Positions 1-9,031 of a DNA stretch of 34,693 nucleotides are shown here, one piece after another. This DNA comes from SIG575 sp964474295. Its GTDB lineage: Bacteria; Bacillota; Clostridia; Oscillospirales; Acutalibacteraceae. The translations under genes and the position numbers were made by a program. The stretch lies in contig CAYYRN010000019.1 of the NCBI GenBank assembly GCA_964474295.1, forward strand, positions 1-34,693, given 5' to 3'. How positions within the stretch are numbered: the first letter of the stretch is position 1; the number at the start of each line of letters is the position of its first letter. The notes under the pieces were generated by a model, which was not told where the DNA came from, searched no databases, and saw only the letters and a program-made list of their open reading frames with translations.

Positions 1-106
1 TCACATACACATTATATATCTATGAATAATATCTGTCAACACTATAAAATTAAAATTCATAAAAAATCTCAACACATAAAGTTTAAACAGAATTAAATGA
101 AAGTGA

Positions 107-142
107 AATAAAAAAGCGTGTAAGCAGGATTTACTTACACAC
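107..142 (-). terminator. Rho-independent terminator after mnmA
   Basis: Read on the minus strand, GTGTAAG (140-134) pairs with CTTACAC (124-118) across a 9-nt loop. GC and a run of T follow, opposite the A-run at 111-115. It lies about 27 bases past the mnmA stop and closes the minus-strand operon. I see no gene or clear signal in bases 1-106. Confidence 0.75.
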
Positions 143-168
143 TTTAAATTACTATATGTTATTTTAAA

Positions 169-1242
169 TCAGAGTATCTTGCCGCCGCCGATTACGTATT
201 CGCCGTCATAAAAAACAACTGCCTGACCTTTTGCGGGAGCTCGCTGAGGTTCATCAAACTCAACGGTAATTTTATTTTCGTCAAGCGGTATTACGGTTGC
301 GGGGACTTCAATGTGCTTATAGCGTATTTTCGCCGCAAGCTTTATGGGGGATGTCAGCTTTTCAAACGCAATCCAGTTAACGTCGTCAGCAATAATACTT
401 TTTTTGTACTGTTGAGATGCCCTGCCGATAACAACTTCGTTTTTTTCGACATTCTTATCAATTACGAAATACGGTTCTGTTGATGCAATGCCAAGACCTT
501 TACGCTGACCTACAGTGTAGCCGATTATGCCCTTATGACGTGCGATTATTGTGCCGTCCGCTTCCACAAAATTGCCTTCGGGAAACTTTTTGCCGCAATA
601 ATTTTCAATAAACGATACATAATCACCGTTTTTTACAAAGCAGATATCTTGACTGTCGGGCTTTGATGAATTTACGAAACCGTAGCTTTCCGCAATTTGT
701 CTGACATCTTCTTTTTTCAAATCCCCTACGGGAAGAAGAAGCCTTGACAGCCTTTCCTGCGACAAGCTGTAAAGAACATAGCTTTGGTCTTTCATATCAT
801 ATTTGCCCTTTTTCAGCAAATATCTTCCGCTTCCCGCATCATATTCCGTGCGTGCATAATGACCGGTAGAAATATAATTTGCACCGAATTTGTCAGCGGC
901 ATTTAAGATATGTTTAAATTTAATATATCTGTTACAATCCACACAGGGGTTCGGCGTTTCGCCCTTGAGATAACCGTTTACAAAACGCTCAATAACTTCG
1001 CCCTTGAAATCATCCTTAAAATCATAAACATCATAGGGAACGCCGAGCTTTTCGCAAACTTTTTCGGCATCCTCGATATCCTTGTCCGTACAGCAGGATT
1101 TTGCCGTGCCGTCGTCACTCTCGTCATATAGCTTGAGAGTTACCCCGTGGCAAACATATCCCTGCTCTTTCAAAAGGCAGGCGGCAACGGAGCTGTCAAC
1201 ACCGCCACTCATAGCAATTACGGCTTTATTTTTATCTAACAT
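169..1242 (-). CDS. mnmA: tRNA-specific 2-thiouridylase MnmA
   Basis: MnmA is the cytoplasmic enzyme that adenylates and thiolates U34 of tRNAs for Lys, Glu and Gln, giving s2U at the wobble base. The 357-residue length is normal. A PP-loop SGGVDSS lies at residues 12-18. The first catalytic cysteine is C100 in TPNPCVDCN, and the second is C201 in SQDICF. The family motif YTVGQRKGLGIA comes further on. The ATG at 1242 has a weak AAAGG-type ribosome site upstream. It is the last gene of the minus-strand operon, 14 bases after the hydrolase gene, and is followed by a terminator. Both catalytic cysteines are intact, so the enzyme should be active. Confidence 0.96.
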   Translation of the reverse strand: MLDKNKAVIAMSGGVDSSVAACLLKEQGYVCHGVTLKLYDESDDGTAKSCCTDKDIEDAEKVCEKLGVPYDVYDFKDDFKGEVIERFVNGYLKGETPNPCVDCNRYIKFKHILNAADKFGANYISTGHYARTEYDAGSGRYLLKKGKYDMKDQSYVLYSLSQERLSRLLLPVGDLKKEDVRQIAESYGFVNSSKPDSQDICFVKNGDYVSFIENYCGKKFPEGNFVEADGTIIARHKGIIGYTVGQRKGLGIASTEPYFVIDKNVEKNEVVIGRASQQYKKSIIADDVNWIAFEKLTSPIKLAAKIRYKHIEVPATVIPLDENKITVEFDEPQRAPAKGQAVVFYDGEYVIGGGKIL

Positions 1243-1256
1243 ACTTCATCAACCTT

Positions 1257-2225
1257 TTAATCAGGGTAAATTATTTCAGATGACTGTGACGGTACACGCA
1301 ATTTTACAGTTGAATCTTTATCCGTTCTGTAAATCATAACATCAAGCTTATAAAGCTTTTTCATTGTTTGCGAGTGCGGATGAGAATATTCATTATTCTT
1401 GCCGACGCTTATCACAACGGCTTTCGGACTTGCGGCTTTGAGAAATTCATCACTTGAAGAAGTTTTGCTGCCGTGATGACCTAATTTCAGCACATCGCAT
1501 TTTAAATCGGCAGAGGTTGAAATTATATCCTTTTCCGCCTCGGCTTCGGCATCACCCGTAAAAAGAAATTTTGAACTGCCGTATTCAAGCATTAAAACAA
1601 CCGACATATTATTCAAATCATCATAATTTTTTACGGGAGCCAAGATTTTGATGTGCGAATCGGAAAGATAATAATTTTTCCCAACCTGCGCATAATCCGG
1701 AGTTAATGATTTTTCGTGCAAAGCCGAAATCATTTTTTGATATGTCTTTGTTGTAGGTGTAATACTTTTAGGAATTTTCGGCATAATGAATGTGCCGATT
1801 TCAAAATCTTCAATCAGCATATACATTCCGCCGATGTGGTCGGAATGAGGGTGCGTCGCAACAACAATATCAAGCTTGCTTACACCCCTGTTTTTCAAAT
1901 AGCTTTTAACGGTTTGGTAACTTTCCGCCTCACCGCAGTCGATAAGCATATTTTTTCCTTCACACGATATAAAGGTGCAGTCTCCCTGCCCTACATCAAC
2001 AAAATCAACACACAGCCCGTTTGAAGAAGCTGTTTGTGTTGAACCGTTCGGCAACAAACCTGCCGAAGCCAAAGCCTCCGCCCAATTAGAAGAAGGCTCG
2101 CTGCTTTCGTCTGATTCGGATGTGTTATTTTGAAAATATGTAACAAATCCCGCAATTAAGATAACTGCCGCAAGAATTAATGCGGAAATTTTGCTTTTAC
2201 TTTTTCTTTTTTTTGCTTTTGCCAC
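1257..2225 (-). CDS. Exported ComEC/Rec2-type metallo-beta-lactamase-fold hydrolase
   Basis: This 322-residue protein is a free-standing version of the metallo-beta-lactamase domain found at the C-terminus of the DNA-uptake protein ComEC. A lysine-rich N-terminus and one membrane segment (about 13-30) are followed by a low-complexity Ser/Glu linker. The catalytic domain then runs from about residue 71. The metal motif HPHSDH (H125, H127, D129, H130), the later TGDAE (D225) and GHHG (H250, H251) are all present. No ComEC channel segment is attached. The domain should face the outside. Such proteins are usually annotated as MBL-fold hydrolases, and nuclease or phosphodiesterase activity is possible but not shown here. 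Its start overlaps the end of the ygiQ-like gene by 29 bases, suggesting translational coupling. Confidence 0.85.
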   Translation of the reverse strand: MAKAKKRKSKSKISALILAAVILIAGFVTYFQNNTSESDESSEPSSNWAEALASAGLLPNGSTQTASSNGLCVDFVDVGQGDCTFISCEGKNMLIDCGEAESYQTVKSYLKNRGVSKLDIVVATHPHSDHIGGMYMLIEDFEIGTFIMPKIPKSITPTTKTYQKMISALHEKSLTPDYAQVGKNYYLSDSHIKILAPVKNYDDLNNMSVVLMLEYGSSKFLFTGDAEAEAEKDIISTSADLKCDVLKLGHHGSKTSSSDEFLKAASPKAVVISVGKNNEYSHPHSQTMKKLYKLDVMIYRTDKDSTVKLRVPSQSSEIIYPD

Positions 2226-4062
2226 TGTACTTCACCGCCTTGCGATTACTGTTTTTGTTTTGATATGCTTTTACACTGCCTTTGATAAGACATTTTTCCC
2301 CGTTGCCGATTAAATCCGTTCTTCCCGCTTTTTTCAACGCTTCTTCAACGAGTGCTTTGTTTTTCGGATTATAGCTTTGCAGCAATGCCCTTTGCAATGC
2401 TTTATCGTGCGGATTTTTTGCAACATAAACTTCTTTAAGAGTGTATGGGTCAAGTCCCGTGTAGAACATACAAGTCGAAACCGTACCGGGCGTGGGATAA
2501 AAATCCTGAACCTGTTCGGGTCTGATATGCTCTTTCTTTAAAAATTGAGCAAGCTCAATCGCATCATCAAGCGTACTGCCAGGATGCGAAGACATAAGGT
2601 AAGGCACAAGATACTGTTCTTTCCCTATCCTTTTGTTTATTGCAAAATACTCACGGGAAAATTTCAAATATGCCTCTATGTGAGGCTTGCCCATATAATC
2701 AAGAACGCTTGCACTGCAATGTTCGGGTGCAACTTTAAGCTGTCCGCTTGTGTGATACTCGACAAGCTCGTTAAAGAATGACTTATCCTTATCTTCAAGC
2801 AAATAATCAAACCTTATTCCCGAACGGATAAAAACCTTTTTAACATTCGGGAGTGTACGCAGGGTTCTTAATATATCAAGATATTCTTCGTGATTTGAAA
2901 CAAGCTGTGAGCATGGCTTCGGTGCAAGGCACTTTTTACCTTTACAAAGACCGTGTTCAATCTGCTTATCGCAAGACGGTCTTCTGAAATTTGCGGTAGG
3001 CCCGCCGACATCATGTATGTAACCCTTAAAATCTTCCAATTTTGTCAGTTTTTTCGCTTCTTCGATAATCGATTCTTTACTGCGTGTTGTTATAAACCTG
3101 CCCTGATGAAAAGCAAGGGAGCAAAAATTGCAGGCACCGAAACATCCACGGTTGTGCGTAATTGAGAACTTGACCTCCGAAATACCGGGAACACCGCCGA
3201 GTTTTTCGTAACTCGGATGGTAATTCCTTTCGTAAGGCAAAGAATAAACCCAATCGAGTTCTTCTGTGGTAAGCGGCGGCATAGGCACGTTTTGTATCAG
3301 CATTTTATCATTGTGCCGCTGCTTTACCATTTTACCTCTTATATGGTCCTGTTCATCAAGCTGTATTCTGTTTGCGATTGCATATTCACGCTTTGAATTT
3401 ACGACATTTTTGTAAGACGGACACTCAACGCCCGTATAAGGTGTATCTTTAGTGTCGATAAGGCAACAAGTACCCTTGATATCGGTCATACTTTCCGTAC
3501 TTTCGCCGGATTTCAGCCTGTCGGCAATTTCGATTATTTGATTTTCGCCCATACCGTAAATCAAAAGGTCTGCACCGGAATCCACAAGAATAGACGGCTT
3601 TACGCAGTCATCCCAATAATCATAATGTGCAAATCTTCTCAAAGAAGCCTCAAGACCGCCTATAATAATCGGACAGTCGGGATAAATTTCACGGATTTTT
3701 TTACAGTACACCGTTACGGCTCTGTCAGGTCTTTTGCCTGCCTTTCCGCCCGGAGTGTACGCATCATCGCTTCTCTTTTTCTTCGCAGCAGTATAATGAG
3801 CCACCATACTGTCTATGTTACCGGACGTCACCAAAAAGCCGAGGGTAGGCTTGCCGAAAATCTTAAAAGCCTTGTTATTGTTCCAATCCGGCTGACTGAT
3901 AATTCCGACCTTATACCCTTTTGCTTCAAGAACCCTTGAAATTATAGCAACGCCGAAGCTTGGATGGTCAACATATGCATCACCCGTGACGTAGACGAAA
4001 TCAACGTTTTCCCATCCTCTTTCTTTTGCTTCTTCCGCTGTAATAGGCAAAAAATTACTCAT
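2197..4062 (-). CDS. YgiQ-family radical SAM protein
   Basis: A 621-residue cytoplasmic protein of the YgiQ (UPF0313) radical SAM family, whose reaction is not established to my knowledge. The radical SAM cluster motif is C307-x3-C311-x2-C314 (RGCFGACNFC). An N-terminal cobalamin-binding-like region precedes it, with the typical YVTGDAYVDHPSFG opening at residues 24-37. The C-terminal part has the family's DFYPTPGT segment, and the protein ends in a lysine-rich tail. Length and architecture are normal. The gene lies 2 bases after ftsK/spoIIIE and overlaps the next gene by 29 bases, so it is part of the operon. Confidence 0.93.
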   Translation of the reverse strand: MSNFLPITAEEAKERGWENVDFVYVTGDAYVDHPSFGVAIISRVLEAKGYKVGIISQPDWNNNKAFKIFGKPTLGFLVTSGNIDSMVAHYTAAKKKRSDDAYTPGGKAGKRPDRAVTVYCKKIREIYPDCPIIIGGLEASLRRFAHYDYWDDCVKPSILVDSGADLLIYGMGENQIIEIADRLKSGESTESMTDIKGTCCLIDTKDTPYTGVECPSYKNVVNSKREYAIANRIQLDEQDHIRGKMVKQRHNDKMLIQNVPMPPLTTEELDWVYSLPYERNYHPSYEKLGGVPGISEVKFSITHNRGCFGACNFCSLAFHQGRFITTRSKESIIEEAKKLTKLEDFKGYIHDVGGPTANFRRPSCDKQIEHGLCKGKKCLAPKPCSQLVSNHEEYLDILRTLRTLPNVKKVFIRSGIRFDYLLEDKDKSFFNELVEYHTSGQLKVAPEHCSASVLDYMGKPHIEAYLKFSREYFAINKRIGKEQYLVPYLMSSHPGSTLDDAIELAQFLKKEHIRPEQVQDFYPTPGTVSTCMFYTGLDPYTLKEVYVAKNPHDKALQRALLQSYNPKNKALVEEALKKAGRTDLIGNGEKCLIKGSVKAYQNKNSNRKAVKYSGKSKKKKK

Positions 4063-4064
4063 TT

Positions 4065-6728
4065 TTAAAAATCATCATCCTCATACACATCTTCCTGTTC
4101 GGAAACATTCTGCTGTTTGTTTAAATTAATCTTTCCGTCCGAAGACAATGCGTTCATTTCCATATATTCCTGTTTGGAAAGCAGAACCTTTCTCGGTTTT
4201 GCACCCTCTGACGGGCCTATAATTCCCCTTTCCTCAAGGTCATCGATAATTCTTGAAGCACGTGCATAACCCAATTTTAATTTTTTCTGGAGCATTGTGG
4301 TCGATGCTGCCTGCATATCCACAACAACTCTAATCGCATCGGGGAGCATTTCGTCCGCATCGTCATCATCTTCTTCAACATCATATCCCGCCCGCTTTTT
4401 CTCATTGACGGAGTGCTTTTCGATTTCTTCGATAATATCCTCATCATACGAGCCTTCTTTTTGGCTCTTAATGTATTCGACAACATTTTCAACTTCCGCA
4501 TCCGACAAAAATGCACCTTGAACACGTAAGGGCTTTGACATACCAACGGGACTGAAAAGCATATCACCGTTGCCGAGAAGCTTTTCCGCACCTGCGGTAT
4601 CGATTATTGTGCGTGAGTCGATTTGCGACGAAACGGAAAGTGAAATACGGCTCGGAATGTTTGCTTTGATAACACCTGTGATAACGTTAACAGACGGTCT
4701 TTGTGTTGCGATAACAAGGTGCATACCTGCCGCACGGGCCATTTGCGCAAGTCGGCAAATGGAATCCTCAACCTCGTTAGGTGCTGCCATCATAAGGTCT
4801 GACAACTCATCAATAAAAATAACTATCTGCGGCATTTTCGGAATTTCGGGATTGGCCTCGCAGAATTTATTATACCCCTTGATATTTCTTACGTTTCTTT
4901 CGGAAAAAAGCTTGTATCTGTTGAGCATTTCGGTAACTGCCCATGCAAGCGCACCCGCGGCTTTTCTCGGATCGGAAACAACGGGAACCAGCAAATGCGG
5001 TATTCCGTTATATACGGTAAATTCAACCTGCTTCGGGTCAATCATAAGAAGCTTAACCTCATCAGGTGTAGCATTGTAAAGGATGCTTACAATCATAGAG
5101 TTTATGCAAACGGATTTACCGGAACCTGTTGTACCGGCTATCAGAAGATGCGGCATTTTGGCTATATCGGCACAAATGATATTGCCCGTGATATCCTTAC
5201 CTAAAGCCACGTTGAGCTTTGAATCGGACTTTCTGTATTCCTTTGTATCGATAATTTCTTTGAGAAGAACCATTGTTCTTTGTCTGTTGGGAATTTCTAT
5301 ACCGACTGCCGATTTATTCGGTATAGGTGCTTCTATTCTCACACCCGATGAAGCCATATTCATTGCAATATCATTTGAAAGACCTGTAATTTTGCTGATT
5401 TTTACACCGGGTGCCGGTTGGATTTCGTAACGTGTAACGGAGGGGCCTCTGCAAATTTCACAGATTTTCGCCTCAACACCGAAGCTTTTAAGCACATCAA
5501 TAAGATGCTGACCGTTTGAACGAAGTTCGCTTGAATAATCAACATTTGAAGAACTGTCGGGATTTGAAAGGCAGCTAAGCGGCGGGAATTTGTACGGCTT
5601 TGATTTGCCTGAGCGTGTTGAAATGAATGCCGTTTCCGTAACTTCAAATACATTTTCTTCCTTTTTGGTGTTTGAAACTGACGCTTTCTTTTCCGCTTGC
5701 TTAATGACGGGAGGAGCTTGCTCCTCTGCGACAGACGGTATATGTTCAACTTCCGGCAAGTCGGATTTGCTTTCGTCCACAATGTCAATATCAAGTGCTT
5801 TTATTTGAGTGCGTTTTTTGGAAACACCCGTGCTGCCACCCTTGATGACGGGCGGCATTATTATTTCGTCGGTATCAAAGGAACGGTCTTCGCTGTTATC
5901 AACCTCAATTGCTTCAAGATATCTGTTCTCAGGCTTTTTTTCTTCCGTGAAATCTTCCGCAAAATCAGGCGTGAAATCGACACCGAAAGCACCTTGTTCT
6001 TCGTCATCCTCTTCAAATTCGGATTTTTCCGCTTCTGACCTTCTTTTTTCCTTATGCTCGGCAATTTTATCGCCTGCTTTTTTTACAGGCTTTTCAACAG
6101 TTCCTATAAGCTTTGCAAGGGATGTACCGGTAAGAATCATAAGCGTTCCGAAAGAAAGAATCGAAATCAAAACAACGGCAGGAGCTTTTTCTCCGCAGAT
6201 GAGGGCAACCAAACCGCCGAGAAGCACTCCGAAAAATCCGCCGTTTGAAATTGCAAGACCTTTTGTATAAACATCCTTTGTCTGTTCCCAAACGGTGTTT
6301 TGACTGAAATATTCAAACGGGTGCGACACTATATGTATAAAGCTCGAAAGGAAAAGCATAAAAACACAAATACCGACAATGCGTGCGATTTTTCCCTTTT
6401 CGTGCAGTCGGTCACGGGCAAACAGAATTGCCGTGTAACCGAGCAAAATCGGCACGGCAAAAGCCATAACACCGAAAGTGCCGAACATAATATGCTGTCT
6501 GATAAATTCCCACACGTTCGCTCCGGGAATGACACAAAAGCTCAGCAAAAGCAATGCCGCACAGAACAGTATAACGGCAGTCATCTGTGCCGAAATGCCC
6601 TTTGCCTGCGTAACCTCTGCTTCTTTTGATGATGATTTTTTCGGTGCTGAAGACGCTTTTTTATTACCGTTCGGTTTTTTCTGCGTTGTTTTCTTGGCAG
6701 ATTGCTGTTTGGGTTTTGCGTTTGCCAT
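4065..6728 (-). CDS. ftsK: FtsK/SpoIIIE-type DNA translocase
   Basis: A membrane-anchored, ATP-driven double-stranded DNA pump that clears chromosomes from the closing septum or, in spore formers, moves DNA into the forespore. The 887 residues divide into four parts. They are a basic tail (1-46), four or five membrane segments (about 47-200), an acidic variable linker (about 215-380), and the RecA-like motor with a C-terminal gamma winged helix (about 798-860). Walker A is GTTGSGKS (532-539) and Walker B is IVIFIDE (635-641). The start is supported by an AAAGGAA ribosome site 8 bases ahead of the ATG, although it lies 65 bases inside the upstream gene. FtsK and SpoIIIE cannot be told apart from sequence alone. 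Confidence 0.95.
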   Translation of the reverse strand: MANAKPKQQSAKKTTQKKPNGNKKASSAPKKSSSKEAEVTQAKGISAQMTAVILFCAALLLLSFCVIPGANVWEFIRQHIMFGTFGVMAFAVPILLGYTAILFARDRLHEKGKIARIVGICVFMLFLSSFIHIVSHPFEYFSQNTVWEQTKDVYTKGLAISNGGFFGVLLGGLVALICGEKAPAVVLISILSFGTLMILTGTSLAKLIGTVEKPVKKAGDKIAEHKEKRRSEAEKSEFEEDDEEQGAFGVDFTPDFAEDFTEEKKPENRYLEAIEVDNSEDRSFDTDEIIMPPVIKGGSTGVSKKRTQIKALDIDIVDESKSDLPEVEHIPSVAEEQAPPVIKQAEKKASVSNTKKEENVFEVTETAFISTRSGKSKPYKFPPLSCLSNPDSSSNVDYSSELRSNGQHLIDVLKSFGVEAKICEICRGPSVTRYEIQPAPGVKISKITGLSNDIAMNMASSGVRIEAPIPNKSAVGIEIPNRQRTMVLLKEIIDTKEYRKSDSKLNVALGKDITGNIICADIAKMPHLLIAGTTGSGKSVCINSMIVSILYNATPDEVKLLMIDPKQVEFTVYNGIPHLLVPVVSDPRKAAGALAWAVTEMLNRYKLFSERNVRNIKGYNKFCEANPEIPKMPQIVIFIDELSDLMMAAPNEVEDSICRLAQMARAAGMHLVIATQRPSVNVITGVIKANIPSRISLSVSSQIDSRTIIDTAGAEKLLGNGDMLFSPVGMSKPLRVQGAFLSDAEVENVVEYIKSQKEGSYDEDIIEEIEKHSVNEKKRAGYDVEEDDDDADEMLPDAIRVVVDMQAASTTMLQKKLKLGYARASRIIDDLEERGIIGPSEGAKPRKVLLSKQEYMEMNALSSDGKINLNKQQNVSEQEDVYEDDDF

Positions 6729-7452
6729 TGTTTAAATTCCTTTCATTTATCAAATTATCCAATTCATTAAGTGCATCCGAAAGCGAGCCGATTTTATCGA
6801 TAAGACCGTATTTGACCGCATCTTTTCCGCCGAGGAGAGTTCCGACATCTGTGACAAGCTCGCCCGTTTCAAGCATAAGCTTGCGAAATGTTTTGTCGTC
6901 AATATCGGAATTTGAGCAAACAAACGCGACAATTCTTTCCTGCATCTGCAAAAAATATTCAAGCATTTGAGGAACACCGATAACAAGACCGTTTGTTCTT
7001 ACGGGGTGAACAGTCATAGTTGCGGACGGCACAATAAATGATTTATCCGCAGCCACAGCAAGCGGAACACCTATTGAATGACCGCCTCCGAGTACAAGCG
7101 AAACACTCGGTGTTTTCATCCCCGAAATCAGTTCGGCTATGGCAAGACCGGCTTCGATATCACCGCCGACGGTGTTGAGAATAATAAAAAGTCCGTCAAT
7201 CTCGTCACTTTCTTCAACGGCGATAAGCTGCGGTATTATGTGTTCGTATTTTGTGGTTTTTGTCTGCTGAGAAGCAATGTAATGCCCTTCTATTTGACCG
7301 ATAACCGTAATACAATGTATTAAATGATTGTTTTTCTTTACGGTAATCGCACCTGTTTCAAAAACCTGCTTTACGGCATTGTCGAAAAAGCCTTCACCGC
7401 CGCTTTCGTTTTCGTTGGTATCTTCATCAATTGTATAGGTATTTTCGAGCAT
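6664..7452 (-). CDS. ClpP-fold serine protease, TepA-like
   Basis: A 262-residue protein of the ClpP/crotonase fold that closely resembles Bacillus TepA (YmfB), which was described as a translocation-enhancing protein. The nucleophile serine lies in GGGHSIGVP (S126) and the catalytic histidine in TMTVHP (H149). The oxyanion-forming NTVGGDIEAG lies at 93-102. A Lys/Asn-rich C-terminal tail of about 25 residues is encoded by the segment overlapping the ftsK start. A GGAGG ribosome site precedes the ATG. It is the first gene of the operon, and a tepA-spoIIIE pairing is also known from Bacillus. Its substrate is unknown. It lacks the features of a canonical ClpP that docks with ClpX. Confidence 0.85.
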   Translation of the reverse strand: MLENTYTIDEDTNENESGGEGFFDNAVKQVFETGAITVKKNNHLIHCITVIGQIEGHYIASQQTKTTKYEHIIPQLIAVEESDEIDGLFIILNTVGGDIEAGLAIAELISGMKTPSVSLVLGGGHSIGVPLAVAADKSFIVPSATMTVHPVRTNGLVIGVPQMLEYFLQMQERIVAFVCSNSDIDDKTFRKLMLETGELVTDVGTLLGGKDAVKYGLIDKIGSLSDALNELDNLINERNLNNGKRKTQTAICQENNAEKTER

Positions 7453-7511
7453 TTTTATCCCTCCGTATCACTATATTGTTTCCACGCAGGAATAAAAAAT
7501 GCAATATAATT

Positions 7512-7540
7512 ATGATAACATTTTTTTCTGTTATTTTCAA
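7512..7540 (-). promoter_or_regulatory. Sigma-A-type promoter for the tepA-ftsK-ygiQ-mnmA operon
   Basis: On the minus strand the -35 box TTGAAA (7540-7535) and the -10 box TATCAT (7517-7512) are separated by 17 bases. Each differs from consensus at one position. Transcription would start near 7505, about 50 bases before the tepA-like ATG. Confidence 0.75.
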
Positions 7541-7549
7541 GTAAATAAA

Positions 7550-8425
7550 TTAATTTATCAATGCCGTCAAGATACCTAAAACAATTATCGCAGCACAAAG
7601 CAATTTGTAAAATATTCTTTTTTCTTTAAACACGAATTTTCCGGCAAGAATCACAACCACACAGCTTATTTGTTTGATGAGAGTCATCATCGTAACCGTG
7701 CAAGCCGGACTGTTATTCGCAACAAACAAAGCTTTATCACCTATAACAAGAGTTAGGCTCATCAAATACACCCACTTGTTTTTGAGTGCGGATTTGTAAT
7801 CGATTTTCGTTTTGGAAATAAAAATATAAAAAGCATAAAAAACAACAAGGAATAACATATACCAAAACTGAAGCTGTCCCGATGTCAAATCGCCTTTTCT
7901 CATCAAGATTTTATCGAGAGCCCCCGAAAGTGCAGTCATCGCACATCCGACAAAAGCGATAATTAACGTTTTTATGTCGATTTTTTCATCGGTTTTTTCT
8001 TTTGAAGAAAAAGGTTTGAACTTTAACATCAAAAGTCCCGCCGAAACAAGCAGAAGTCCCACAATATGCATAAAACCTATTCTTTCGTTCAACAAGAGAA
8101 TACCGTAAAGCGTGGAAAACAAAACCCGTGACAAATCAAGAACTCCGTACAAGCTTACGGGCATTTTTGAAAGTGCTTTAAAAGAACACATCCACGCAAT
8201 GAAAATGACAAACGATTTTAACAAAATCAAGAACATATAGCCGCCGCTTTTAACGTTAAAAGCTTGCGGTGCGTAAGGCAAAACCATAACAAAAGACAGA
8301 CAAACATAAAGAAACAATGTTTCCATTACAGTATTTCTCTTTAATGAAATTTTTTTAAAAACCTCTCTTGCACCTTTGCATACACCGTAAAGTGCAACCA
8401 GCATAACCCAAAAATAATTTTCCAC
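7550..8425 (-). CDS. EamA-family (DMT) membrane permease
   Basis: A 291-residue integral membrane protein with about ten hydrophobic segments in two EamA-like halves, typical of the drug/metabolite transporter superfamily. The substrate cannot be read from the sequence. Candidates include amino acids, nucleotide sugars or other metabolites. The start is GTG at 8425, preceded by GGAGG (8438-8434) with 8 bases between. An in-frame GTG at 8458 would add 11 residues. It lies in the spacer of the likely promoter (8449-8477) and has no ribosome site, so I rejected it. The gene is monocistronic and divergent from rpmB. No terminator is obvious before the next operon's promoter. Confidence 0.85.
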   Translation of the reverse strand: MENYFWVMLVALYGVCKGAREVFKKISLKRNTVMETLFLYVCLSFVMVLPYAPQAFNVKSGGYMFLILLKSFVIFIAWMCSFKALSKMPVSLYGVLDLSRVLFSTLYGILLLNERIGFMHIVGLLLVSAGLLMLKFKPFSSKEKTDEKIDIKTLIIAFVGCAMTALSGALDKILMRKGDLTSGQLQFWYMLFLVVFYAFYIFISKTKIDYKSALKNKWVYLMSLTLVIGDKALFVANNSPACTVTMMTLIKQISCVVVILAGKFVFKEKRIFYKLLCAAIIVLGILTALIN

Positions 8426-8448
8426 TTTTAATTCCTCCAACAGCATTA

Positions 8449-8477
8449 AATCTACCACCGAGTGGGTGTTTTGTCAA
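8449..8477 (-). promoter_or_regulatory. Promoter of the EamA permease gene
   Basis: On the minus strand a perfect -35 TTGACA (8477-8472), a 17-base spacer and the -10 TAGATT (8454-8449) lie just upstream of the GGAGG ribosome site. The leader would be very short, about 17 bases. The spacer holds a small inverted repeat, CACC-GAGTG-GGTG (8456-8468). This could be an operator but is weak evidence. Confidence 0.65.
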
Positions 8478-8556
8478 TCAAATAGACAAAATATTGTGTT
8501 TTTGAAGCCTAAAATGTAAATATTTTCGATAAATTTAAAAAAATAGCAAAAAACAC

Positions 8557-8585
8557 TTGCTTTTTTCGTAAATAAAAGATATAAT
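8557..8585 (+). promoter_or_regulatory. Promoter of rpmB
   Basis: TTGCTT (8557-8562), a 17-base spacer and a perfect TATAAT (8580-8585) lie about 43 bases ahead of the rpmB start. Confidence 0.65.
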
Positions 8586-8627
8586 ATTAAACGTTGTAAT
8601 CAGATGTTAAAGAAGGAGGTGCGACAA

Positions 8628-8816
8628 ATGGCAAAATGTGAATACTGCGGAAAGAGCGTTTCTTTCGGTATTAAAGTTTCCCATTCACACAGAAGATCTA
8701 ACAGAACATGGAAACCCAACATCATGCGTGTTAAAGCTGTTGTTAACGGTTCTCCTAAAAGAGTTTATGTATGCTCTCGTTGCTTACGCTCCGGTAAGGT
8801 TACTCGTGCTGTCTGA
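8628..8816 (+). CDS. rpmB: 50S ribosomal protein L28
   Basis: A 62-residue structural protein of the large ribosomal subunit. The body includes HSHRRSNRTWKPN and the tail CSRCLRSGKVTRAV. Two CxxC pairs are present (C4/C7 and the VCSRC pair near residue 49), so this is the zinc-binding form of L28. The ATG at 8628 is chosen because a textbook AAGGAGGT (8613-8620) sits 7 bases upstream. A longer in-frame reading from the ATG at 8604 would run through that ribosome site. The gene stands alone between its promoter and a strong terminator. Confidence 0.97.
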   Translation: MAKCEYCGKSVSFGIKVSHSHRRSNRTWKPNIMRVKAVVNGSPKRVYVCSRCLRSGKVTRAV

Positions 8817-8857
8817 TTTTCGGCACTTCAATGTTCTTAATAGTGATCAGAAAATTA

Positions 8858-8890
8858 ATCTCCGTGAATCTCGGTTCACGGAGATTTTTC
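8858..8890 (+). terminator. Rho-independent terminator of rpmB
   Basis: An 11-bp stem, ATCTCCGTGAA (8858-8868) with TTCACGGAGAT (8875-8885), has a 6-base loop and is followed by a T-rich tract. It separates rpmB from the pilus locus. Confidence 0.9.
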
Positions 8891-8981
8891 TTTTGGTTAA
8901 AATGTTGAATTTAATTCCGAAAAAAGAAATAAAACATCACAAAAAATGTTGATTTCGGCGGAAAAATGTGATATCATTATC

Positions 8982-9010
8982 TTGATTATAGACATACCAT
9001 ATATTAGTAT
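8982..9010 (+). promoter_or_regulatory. Likely promoter of the pilus operon
   Basis: TTGATT (8982-8987), a 17-base spacer and TAGTAT (9005-9010) lie just ahead of the signal peptidase gene. Each box keeps four of the six consensus bases. It sits between the rpmB terminator and the first pilus gene. Confidence 0.5.
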
Positions 9011-9031
9011 AGTGTAAAGGCGGTGAAAAGC

